Positions 1-6,187 of a stretch of DNA of 10,269 nt are shown piece after piece. The notes beneath the pieces are model-generated. The model made no database searches. It was not told the DNA's origin and saw nothing but the letters and a program-made list of their open reading frames with translations. The stretch is from Pigoraptor vietnamica. Its lineage: Eukaryota; Opisthokonta; Filasterea. Numbering within the stretch: position 1 is the first letter of the stretch; each line of letters starts with the position of its first letter. Location: contig CALSCQ010003403.1 in assembly GCA_943704525.1 (NCBI GenBank), positions 1-10,269 on the forward strand, given 5' to 3'. A program made the translations under genes and the position numbers.

Positions 1-75
1 ATTTCATCCGGCAAAAATTTATTTCAATCCACAAAAAATTTCCGATCTCCACAAAAATTTACGTCAATATTTATA
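1..75. repeat. AT-rich degenerate tandem repeat, period 17-20 bp
   Basis: Units begin at 1, 21, 38 and 57. The first two, ATTTCATCCGGCAAAAA and ATTTCAATCCACAAAAA, have the same length. The third inserts a few bases (ATTTCCGATCTCCACAAAA) and the fourth decays after ATTTACGTCAAT. The array may continue left of the window. It contains no coding signal. Its composition contrasts sharply with the GC-rich minisatellite that starts about 150 bp downstream. Confidence 0.6.
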
Positions 76-176
76 GAAACGTTGGGAGCATTATACCCAA
101 TTGGACGTCACTGTATTAGAGCGTAGTGACAATACAGTATAGTCGCAATACATGTTCTATGTTGCTATTTATAGTG

Positions 177-195
177 ACTACAAGCCATTTGTAGT
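177..195. repeat. Short inverted repeat
   Basis: ACTACAA (177-183) and TTGTAGT (189-195) are perfect 7-bp inverted arms around a 5-base spacer. It sits in the AT-rich stretch just before the minisatellite. No function can be assigned. Confidence 0.4.
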
Positions 196-224
196 ACTAT
201 GGGGTCATCCTCACTGAACTGTGC

Positions 225-600
225 TGACGCTGATTGTGCGTGCGATTGTCAGGCGCGCGTGTGATTGCGCGTATTTGTGCGCGTGCAATTGTCGGCGCGT
301 GTGATTGCGCGTGCGATTGCCGGGGCGTGCGATTGTTGGCGTGATTGCGTGTGATTGTGCAACAGATGTGCGTGGATTTTGCGTGCAATTGTGCATGTCA
401 TCGTGCGCGCCGGTTCGGCATTCGGTGCGCGTGATTTTGTGGGCATGTCTGTGATTGTGCTTGTGATAGTGTGTACGATTGTGCGCGTGTGATTGTGCAG
501 GTGATTGTGGGTGCGATTAGTGCAACAGTTCGGTGCGCGTGATTCAGTGTGCGCGCCGTTGTGCGCGTGAATGTGCGCATGACTGTGCGCGGCGTGTGAG
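225..600. repeat. Degenerate GTGATTGTGCG-type minisatellite, block 1
   Basis: The plus strand repeats variants of GTGATTGTGCGTGC, GCGATTGTCGGCGC and GTGATTGCGCGT, with a loose 10-14 bp spacing of the core GATTGTGCG. Overlapping open frames on the minus strand read as His/Asn/Thr/Arg strings because CACAATCACACGC lacks stops. Their low-complexity composition and the presence of several equally long frames at once argue against genes. The same core returns at 1274-1700, so this is a local or subtelomeric satellite family. Confidence 0.75.
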
Positions 601-718
601 TGCGCCATGCCGATTGCGGCGCATGTCAGGAGCCTACCATTGTGATTGTTCAGCAGTGGAAGAATTGTATCAATATCCGGGTTAGGATTTGCAACGCGTG
701 TGAACTTCAGGCCGCGTG

Positions 719-732
719 AGTTGATCACTTTT
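719..732 (-). repeat. Left arm of a distant inverted repeat
   Basis: AGTTGATCACTTTT is the exact reverse complement of 1161-1174. Similarity continues weakly beyond the 14-bp core: the minus strand here reads CACGCGGCC after the core, and the plus strand at 1175 onward reads GAACGCAGCC. The two arms probably descend from one longer element inserted in both orientations, now heavily diverged. Confidence 0.45.
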
Positions 733-758
733 GTTTTTCCGACGGTTTGCAATCACGA

Positions 759-788
759 TTTTCCGACGAAACCTGTTTCATCGGAAAA
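759..788. repeat. Hairpin with 14-bp arms and 2-base loop
   Basis: TTTTCCGACGAAAC (759-772) faces GTTTCATCGGAAAA (775-788), with 13 of 14 positions pairing (one C/A mismatch) around loop CT. A related TTTTTCCGACGG occurs just upstream at about 734-745. There is no flanking gene that it obviously terminates or regulates. Confidence 0.55.
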
Positions 789-1160
789 CTCTCATAATGC
801 ACTTTCGAATGCTACCCGTTTTGCCAGTCTTTTTTCAAGTCTCGGGGTTGAACCGAGCCGTTAAACTCAAAAAAAAACGAGGAAATTGAGGCAATTTTCA
901 GAGTGATTTTTTCAAATTTACTACTAGGCGAAGGATTTCAATTTTCATCACTAGCACGTGGAGTGAGGGTTAGGCCGCCCATAGTAGATTTTCGGTACAA
1001 ATTTTTGAGGTTACTCGAGGCAACGCGTCACCTGTCAGCGACAACCGTTTCCTCTGCAACTTTGTACATGCGTAGCACAACTCATGGGCTACTGGCCGCC
1101 CTGGTTTAGTATGCGTAAGTGCAGTATTAATGGAGACAGGGGTCGAAAAGTAAAATCGTA

Positions 1161-1174
1161 AAAAGTGATCAACT
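1161..1174 (+). repeat. Right arm of a distant inverted repeat
   Basis: AAAAGTGATCAACT is the exact reverse complement of 719-732, with weaker similarity extending past the core into ACGC.GCC. It lies about 100 bp before the second minisatellite block. Confidence 0.45.
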
Positions 1175-1273
1175 GAACGCAGCCCGACTTACCCCTGATA
1201 TTAGACATCCGGGGCGCCAATAAGCTCAAGTCACGCGCATGCAACTTGGCGCTTTCTTACAAGTCAACACTCT

Positions 1274-1700
1274 AAATGCGTGCAATTGTGTGCGTTTTTA
1301 TTCCTGTTATTGTGCGCGCGCTTGTGAGGGTGATAGTGCGTGTAATTGTGCCTGCATGATTGTGCTGCATGATTGTGCTGCATGATTGTGCTGCAAGATT
1401 GTGTGTGTGATTGTCGGCGTGTTAATGTGCGTACGAGTGTGCGTGTGATTGTGCGTGCGCGTGATTGTGCGATAGTGCTGCATGTAATTGTGCCTGCATG
1501 ATTGTACGTGTGATTGTGCGCGTGATTCTGCGTACGAATGTGCGCGTGATTGTGAGAGATAGTCGGCTGCGTGTAATTGCGTGCGATTGTGCTCGTCGGA
1601 ATGCGTTGGACGTGCGCCGGCCGGATTGCGGGCTTGATTCGGTGCGATGGGCGTGTGAGATTGTGCGTTGAGTGCGCTATTGTGCATTGAGCGTGCGATT
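1274..1700. repeat. Degenerate GTGATTGTGCG-type minisatellite, block 2
   Basis: Same family as block 1: cores such as GTGATTGTGCGCGTGATT and GTAATTGTGCCTGCATGATT recur about every 10-14 bp. It contains a recently amplified 13-bp subarray (1352-1403). Long minus-strand frames through it are His/Asn/Thr-rich and are treated as repeat translation, not genes. The block ends around 1700, where the sequence changes to ordinary mixed composition. Confidence 0.75.
1352..1403 (+). repeat. Four tandem copies of a 13-bp unit
   Basis: CTGCATGATTGTG is repeated exactly at 1352, 1365 and 1378. A fourth copy at 1391 differs by one base (CTGCAAGATTGTG). The near identity against the degenerate surroundings points to recent local expansion within the satellite. 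Confidence 0.85.
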
Positions 1701-2460
1701 GTGTTTGCGCCACAGAGCCATCTGATGAAAGCCGGCTGTCAGTAAGCCGGCGAGACGCCAACATTGGCTGGCGCACTGATCATGACTCTCAAAAACAAAC
1801 TGACACTTTACACGCGAGTCGACTGAATGAATCCTTATCTTGTGACGTATTGTACAATTGCGTGCTTTGGCGAAGGCACGCCGGCGCACACACAGTGCAT
1901 CACACGGCACACTCCGACAGCACAATTTACCGTCGCCAGAACCGGCGAGTGTTTTCCACCAACGAAATCTGGTCGCCGCGGGCTTTCCTCAGTTGGCGCC
2001 CGCACAGCCTTTTCTGAACTGATGTTGGCAGTCAGCTCGGCGGGGGATTGAGCCCAGTGTGTGACGGGGGTTCACAAGTCGTCGGCACTTACAGGTCGGG
2101 GCAGGTGGACCGGGTTGGGCAGGTCAGATCATGTCAGTTCTGGCAAGTGCATTCGTTGGTCTGCCGGCTGCCGTCGTTTTGAAAAGAGTGCACTCGCAAA
2201 TGCATATGTTGTTGTGCATTGCAATCACGAGCACGAATCCTGCGTCGGAGATACCAGCGCGCAAACTGGCAGGTGCCACAAATCTTGACGAGAGCCGGCA
2301 GTTCTCCGAACTTCACACCTCTGCAAGCCCGGCGAGGTCACCTGTTTCCAGTTTGACCCTCAAATGACACGAGTTCAGCGCAAGAACATTACATTGGTTA
2401 GGCTCAAGGTTCAGTTTAATTCAGCCGCAATGCGATTGCGCTCTGTGGATGCGGGCAGAC
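1701..2460. other. Intergenic stretch without a convincing gene
   Basis: Mixed-composition DNA downstream of the minus-strand spliced gene. It has scattered GCCGGC words (for example GCCGGCtgtcagtaaGCCGGC near 1732) and a 10-bp palindrome GAGTGCACTC at 2186-2195. One ATG-initiated frame, 2131-2367 on the plus strand, encodes 78 residues with a hydrophobic start (MSVLASAFVGLPAAVVLK), but nothing else supports it as a gene. The 3' UTR and polyadenylation site of the minus-strand gene should lie at the right edge of this stretch. Confidence 0.4.
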
Positions 2461-5403
2461 TCAGCACCGAGGGCGGAAGGTTTCGCTCGAGTCGGACTCA
2501 TTGGCATCGGGACTGCTAGGTGGCGATTCGCTCGAGTCGGACCCGGCATAGGCAATGGGACTGGGCAGTGGGGGTTAGGGTTAGTCGACGCAGCCTTGGC
2601 CCAACTGGCTCGACTGGCATCGGCGGCGAGCGCGACCTCGAGTCCGACCGATTCCACCAACCCCTTGGCTCCTGCGGCGGCAACTGTGCCGGCGGCGGGG
2701 GCAGTGGTGGCTGCGGCGAGGCCGTCGGAACCACATTCGACTGCGGTGGAGGCTGCTCTGCCGGGGCAATGGCGTCCGGCGGGCGAGCGGAAACAAACGG
2801 CCGAAATGGCGTGCGATTCGCTGGCATGCTGCGTCCACGATCCGAACCGTTTCTGTCGATGCGAGGGCCCATCCGATCAAACACCGTCTTTGCTGGGTGC
2901 GCGCTCCCTGCAAGCGGCAGCCAATGAAAGGTCGGCAGTCGGGTTCCAAAGCACTGACATGCGCGGCAATGATGAGCAATGATCTCCACGTCAAGCAGCA
3001 ACCCACGGCGCGATTGCCCATGCCCTGAGAACCGCGACCACGAGGCACAAACCCCCGTTGCTGTTTGAAGTTGCGACGATTGTGGCTGGGCTCGCCCCTG
3101 TGTCCATTGTAGAAGCTGCGCACGGGCTCGATGCCGCGCGGGCCAGTCCCACCGAGGCGGCGAGGATCAAAGCCGGGACGGTCCCAGTCCCCACGAACGT
3201 CAGGACGGCCCTCGTGAGGGCGGCGAGGAGCAAAGTCGTCAGGACGATGGCCCTCCTGAAGACGAGGTGGCTCAGAGCCGCGCTCGTCCCGAAAATTGGG
3301 GCGGCCGTCATGAAGATGAGGGGGATCAAATCCAGGGCGACGGCCCTCGTAAGGACAAGGGGGATGAAAGCCGCGCTCGTCCCCATAGCCGGGACGTTCC
3401 TCGTGAAGCCGGCGAGGATCAACGTCAGGATGATGGCCCTCGTAACGGCGAGGAGGATAATAGCCACGATCGTCCCCAAAGTCGGGACGCCCCACGCGGT
3501 GACGATCGGGAGGAGAATGAAATTCAGGACGGCAGCCCTCGTCGTCAATGCGGCGATGATGATAAAAGTCGCGCGCGTCCGGACAACCCTCGTGAGGCGG
3601 GCGAGGATCAACATCAGGATGATGGGCCTCGTAACGGCGAGGAGGATAATAGCCGCGATCGTCCCCAAAGTCAGGGCATCCCCCGTCACGACGAGGAGGA
3701 TCAACTCCAGGACGATGGCCATGGCCCTCGTCGTCAACGCGGCGATGAAGATCACAGCCACTCTCGCTCCCAAAGCCACGTCGCACAGGGTCGTGTTGGC
3801 CCGCGCCGTTGCGGTTGTCGCCGTCCAAGCGGGGCCGATCGTCGCGCTCCCTGTCAAGGCCGTGCCTGTCGTCGTCCATGCGGCGCCGATCGTCGCGCTC
3901 CCTATCAAGGCCGTGCCTGTCGTCGTCCAAGCGGCGCCGATCGTCGCGCTCCCTGTCGAGGCCGTGCCTGTCACCATCCAAGCCACGCCGATCGTCGCGC
4001 TCCCTACCAAGGCCGTGCCTGTCGTCGTCCAAGCGGCGCCGATCGTCGCGCTCCCTGTCGAGGCCGTGCCTGTCATCGTCCAAGTGCCGCCGATCGTCGC
4101 GCTCCCTGTCAATGCCGTGCCTGTCGCCGTCCCAGTCGTCGCGCCTATCGATGCTGCGCGGCCTCTCGTCAACCGAGTCACGGCGCGCTTGCTCCTCGCC
4201 ACGTGGCTCGAGGCACCAGGACGGACGGTGCTCGAGTTGCTGGGGCTGGCGGACGACGGGTGGCAGTGCAGCGCTGGCAATGTACGGCGCAAATGTGGGT
4301 GGGTAGCCGAGAGCGAGCAGCGGGTTGGCTCCTGCCACGTGCGTCGGCGCGGGCCCGACGACGAACGAGGCAGGTACCGCAACCAGGAAGTTGGTGCCCC
4401 CGCTCCCCCAGCCGTGCTGCTGCTGCTGCTGAGGCTGTGGCTGCTGCTCCATGGCAACGAAGGCCAGATTGCCGCTTGCACGCACGTCCGGCGCTCCGCC
4501 CGTAGGCTGCGTAGGGGCCGGGGTCGCCGTTGCCAGAGGCAGCGGAGGCGGCGGTGGCGGTGGCGGCGGTGGCGGCGGCATTGCAGAGCTCGAGGTGGTC
4601 GCCGCACCGCCGGCGATTGAAAGCCCACCGCTCCCGGCCGCCGGAGCTGCAGACGGGAAAATGGGTCAGTGAGTGCCAATTGCCGCGGTTTGCCGGGTGG
4701 TCATTACCACCACCACCACCAGTGACACGAATGGCACGCTTTCACGAGTACCTGCCGAAGGAACACTCTCAGTCGTGACGACAAGATTCGACGGTGCTGC
4801 AGGCTCGCGATGGACCGGCTCATGTTCGGCCCCACAAGCTGTCACATGCGAAGGCACCGAGGGCGTTGTCCCATCGCCAGTGCGCTGCGGAAAAGAAGTA
4901 TGTCATGCCACAGTCAACCAAGGTTACAGATGCGACCAATGGCTCCGGCACTTTCTGCTTACCGCGTCGCATGGCATTGGCGGTTGCTGGGGGCCCTGCA
5001 CCGTCGCAAGATTGGGGCTTTCGTCTGACGTGAGGTCAATGCTGTGCACGAGCACGCAGCGCCGATGACCATAGTCAATGCGGGCACCACTGGCCGCGTC
5101 GAACAGCACGCGCTTGCAGCAGCGGCATTCGCGATCGCTGGCAAATGTCTTCGAGAGACAGCCAGAGCACTCCTCATTGTCGCGCTTATCCAACGGGTGG
5201 GTGCGCCTAACACGCTTGTAGCAAGCGTCACACACGCACAATTGATGAGACGAGGCTGGCCCAACCGCAACGCGTTTTTGCCTGCCGCTCAACTCGCGAA
5301 GGCACATGGTGCAGGTAAAGTAGGTGCTGCCACGCAGTATCCCCGTAATATTGGGCTTGACGTCGTCAGGTCGTCGCTGTCCTCCGGCCCCCCCATCCTT
5401 CTG
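2461..5403 (-). CDS. Spliced gene: CxxC (zinc-binding type) N-terminus with RD-rich and aromatic-Arg repeats
   Basis: Best model, minus strand: exons 5403-4963, 4884-4752, 4646-3003, 2907-2637 and 2560-2461 (TGA stop), phase-consistent across every junction and giving 862 residues. Numbering from the acceptor at 5404, CxxC pairs lie at about 31-34, 58-61, 79-82 and 93-96. They are followed by polyproline at about 215-226, Gln-rich, six 17-residue RHGLDRERDDRRRLDDD repeats (about 367-468), then repeats of about 30 residues of the type YEGHHPDVDPRRLHEERPGY, an RG-rich end (FKQQRGFVPRGRGSQG), a proline-rich segment and a Ser/Asp tail. Spacing CxxC-x23-CxxC-x17-CxxC-x10-CxxC suggests zinc coordination (inference); GATA or Stc1-type folds are possibilities I cannot confirm. 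The long disordered, Arg/aromatic-rich middle resembles proteins of RNA-binding or condensate type, again by composition only. The start codon is uncertain: an ATG at 5514-5512 directly before a GTAGAG donor would give a one-codon first exon, while the first in-frame ATG inside the exon (5307) would lose the first Cys. The TAG at 2516-2518 is an alternative stop if the last intron is retained. Confidence 0.7.
2482..2542 (-). repeat. 45-bp (15-codon) direct duplication in the last exon
   Basis: TTCGCTCGAGTCGGAC occurs exactly at 2482-2497 and 2527-2542, 45 bp apart, followed in both cases by related CATTGGCATCGGGACTG / CAATGGGACTGGGC sequence. The period is a multiple of three. In the proposed last-exon frame, both copies encode SDSSE, which supports that frame as coding. 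Confidence 0.6.
2561..2636 (-). other. Possible last intron (76 bp), acceptor built from telomere-like sequence
   Basis: Donor AG|GTCGCG at 2636 (weak) and acceptor ACCCCCACTGCCCAG ending at 2561. Branch-like CTAAC is supplied by the CTAACCCTAACC motif. Removal joins phase 2 to a frame giving SDSSPIAYAGSDSSESPP and a Ser/Asp-rich tail ending in TGA at 2463-2461. Without removal, the frame stops at TAG 2518-2516. Length and phase fit the other introns, but the donor is not consensus. Confidence 0.4.
2572..2584 (+). repeat. Interstitial telomeric motif, two units
   Basis: GGGTTAGGGTTAG, identical to the terminal repeat, lies 7.6 kb from the telomere inside the minus-strand gene, in the same orientation as the terminal array. 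On the gene's strand it supplies CTAACCCTAAC at the proposed last intron acceptor. Two units can arise by chance in 10 kb of C/G-rich pyrimidine tract, so only its position makes it notable. Confidence 0.7.
2908..3002 (-). other. Intron near 2.95 kb of the CxxC gene, exact borders uncertain
   Basis: After the RG-rich segment the frame loses its character, while the adjacent frame becomes proline-rich and Arg/Asp-rich from about 2890, so a splice is needed. Acceptor CCGCTTGCAG ending at 2908 is strong and pairs in phase with donor G|GTTGCT at 3002 (95 bp). The better-looking donor GTGGGT at 3006 keeps frame only with acceptors ending at 2954 (ATGTCAG) or 2888 (AGCAAAG). Confidence 0.5.
3155..3745 (-). 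repeat. Coding repeats of about 29-31 codons (aromatic/Arg/Pro/Asp module)
   Basis: On the minus strand, successive modules read like PPRRYEGHHPDVDPRRLHEE followed by RPGYGDERGFHP, with variants FGDDRGYYP, YGDERGFHP and FRDERGSEP. I count about six modules, some merged or degenerate, with one pair very similar (FGDDRGYYPPRRYE twice). The high density of Tyr, Phe, Arg, Gly and Asp without hydrophobic core residues implies disorder. The modules grew by tandem duplication in units of three bases. Borders are approximate. Confidence 0.65.
3817..4122 (-). repeat. Six tandem 51-bp coding repeats (17 residues each)
   Basis: Exactly 306 bp = 6 x 51 bp. On the minus strand each unit encodes RHGLDRERDDRRRLDDD with few changes: Ile for Leu and His for Arg in the first, Gly substitutions in the third, Met in the fifth, Pro and Gly in the sixth. 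Strongly alternating charge (Arg/Asp/Glu) suggests a charged helix or disordered RD domain as in some splicing-associated proteins. That comparison is by composition only. DNA identity among copies is high, so the array is recent or homogenised. Confidence 0.85.
4545..4580 (-). repeat. (GGCGGT)-type tract encoding polyproline
   Basis: The plus strand is a run of GGCGGT, GGCGGC and GGTGGC triplets. On the gene's strand it encodes 12 consecutive prolines after Met (about residues 215-226). It was a candidate alternative start (ATG 4581-4579), but in-frame coding-like sequence continues upstream to the acceptor at 4647, so the gene most likely begins further upstream. A five-unit CTG run encoding Gln lies nearby at 4417-4431. 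Confidence 0.7.
4647..4751 (-). other. Intron (105 bp) of the CxxC gene, phase 1
   Basis: The acceptor CCATTTTCCCGTCTGCAG ends at 4647 and is preceded by CACTGAC (branch-like). Donor CAG|GTACTC at 4751 gives phase 1, which joins correctly to the frame of the polyproline and RD repeats. A second donor, GTG|GTAATG at 4707, also looks good but would shift to a different frame that stays open for a long way and reads as hydrophobic Ala/Thr/Ile strings. I consider that frame a shadow. Confidence 0.65.
4885..4962 (-). other. Intron (78 bp) of the CxxC gene, phase 0
   Basis: Donor GCG|GTAAGC at 4962 and acceptor CTTCTTTTCCGCAG ending at 4885, with TGACAT just upstream of the pyrimidine tract as a likely branch point. 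Both sites are near consensus and phase 0 is kept. Without splicing, the frame terminates within the intron (CATCTGTAA). This is the best-supported junction of the gene. Confidence 0.8.
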
Positions 5404-5511
5404 CTGCGGCAGTTTTTCGTCAGCGTATGTCTATGCAACGGATAACAAAGTCATTTGGCGGCGTGAAACTGAACTTTAGGGCGGGGTACGCACACTCTCA
5501 GCACACTCTAC
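5404..5511 (-). other. Possible first intron (108 bp) of the CxxC gene
   Basis: The exon frame runs upstream of the first CxxC pair into a TAG with no ATG, so an upstream exon is needed. The minus strand shows a branch-like CGCTGACG and acceptor CTGCCGCAG ending at 5404. The nearest phase-0 donor following an ATG is ATG|GTAGAG at 5511. Acceptor support is fair. Donor and start are speculative. Confidence 0.35.
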
Positions 5512-5572
5512 CATGACCCCTGCCAATGGGTGCCGTTAGCGAAACTGTCTCGTCCAAAAAGGATTCAGTGCC

Positions 5573-5606
5573 GGGAAAGACCAGGGGTACTAATCTGGGG
5601 AAAGAC
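5573..5606 (+). repeat. GGGAAAGAC direct repeat
   Basis: GGGAAAGAC occurs at 5573-5581 and 5598-5606, spaced 25 bp, within the region between the two divergent genes. Two copies of a 9-mer upstream of genes could be a factor-binding pair, but no family is recognised. Confidence 0.4.
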
Positions 5607-6029
5607 TACTTAATAATATTTGTCCCGCGGTCTGTCCCCAATGCACCTTGCTTGTCCCCTACTGTTCATCTCCCTTTTTCCCAATATTGACCTACGTAAT
5701 TAATTCTAATGGATCTACTTTTGGGAGATTTTTCTAATGATTGTCCCCCAGTTGTCTCCAATGTAAAATACTATACAAGAAGCGATTTACTTCTTTTCCC
5801 CATGTCTCTCTATTAGAACGCCCATACATAGAGAGTTCCGAAATAATTTTTTGCCCTTTCTTACGTCTCTACTATTCAATGCGTGGTCTCCTCGTTGTCC
5901 CCAGTACAAAATTTCATACAATTCGTTGTTCTACTTTTGTCCCCACGTCCCCAGTACAAAATGCCCATACAAATGGTGTACGTATTAATCGATGTGAAAT
6001 TAACCTCCTTCACGACACTGAGCCCGCCC
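5600..6029 (+). promoter_or_regulatory. Divergent intergenic region with 143-bp-period degenerate repeat and GTCCCC motifs
   Basis: 5743-5830 aligns without gaps to 5886-5973 (offset 143), with 55 of 88 positions identical by my count. Shared words are TGTCyCCA, AAAAT, ATACAA, TyCCCAyGTC and GCCCATACA. A third diverged unit is suggested by TACGTAATTAAT at 5693 against TACGTATTAAT at 5979, exactly 286 bp apart. GTCCCC occurs repeatedly. The stretch is AT-richer than the coding DNA either side and must contain promoter and 5' leader of the gene at 6188, and perhaps of the minus-strand gene. 143 is not a multiple of three, arguing against coding. Confidence 0.55.
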
Positions 6030-6187
6030 ACACTGCGAACGCACAAGACGAACGAAGAAAACGCGCAAAATCGCCACCCGTTTGGACTGCTCTTCTCCTC
6101 GAGAACGCTTTTGCAATCGCGACCACCTCGCCCCTCTTCAACCCCCTTTCGTCGATCGAAACCCTCCTGTTGCCTTTTCCACGAGAA

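Larger units (their letters stand above)
601..1273. other. Non-coding spacer between the two minisatellite blocks
   Basis: I see no convincing gene here. Short open frames (for example 646-864 and 903-1109, plus strand) show no domain or splice structure. The stretch carries an AT-richer patch with a 9-A run (869-877), a strong hairpin at 759-788 and one arm each of a diverged inverted repeat at 719-732 and 1161-1174. Confidence 0.5.

Noticed and set aside
197-752. Long minus-strand frames rich in His, Asn, Thr and Arg
   Set aside because: They are translations of the GTGATTGTGCG minisatellite; several overlapping frames are open at once and the composition follows the repeat.
841-857. tRNA T-arm / Pol III B-box lookalike on the minus strand (CTCGG TTCAACC CCGAG)
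   Set aside because: The stem and TTCRANN loop are perfect, but no acceptor pairing, anticodon arm, D arm or A box is found at the proper distances, so no tRNA or SINE can be supported.
225-1700. CRISPR-like array
   Set aside because: Repeats are short, degenerate and directly adjacent without unique spacers, and the locus is eukaryotic subtelomeric DNA.
1264-1776. 170-residue minus-strand frame
   Set aside because: Same repeat-derived His/Thr/Asn composition as block 1; no domain, no splice logic, and overlapping open frames of similar kind.
2131-2367. 78-residue ATG-initiated plus-strand frame with hydrophobic N-terminus
   Set aside because: Short, without homology I can recognise, no intron or promoter evidence, and close to the 3' end of the opposite gene; length is compatible with chance.
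3058-4620. Plus-strand frames of 412 and 520 residues opposite the RD-repeat exon
   Set aside because: Antisense shadows of the 51-bp and ~90-bp repeats; no start context, and the opposite strand has splice signals and coherent repeats.
2991-4679. 562-residue minus-strand frame overlapping the RD-repeat exon
   Set aside because: Open because of GC-rich repeats; reads as Ala/Thr/Ile strings, and its phase does not fit the acceptor at 4647 with the preferred donor at 4751.
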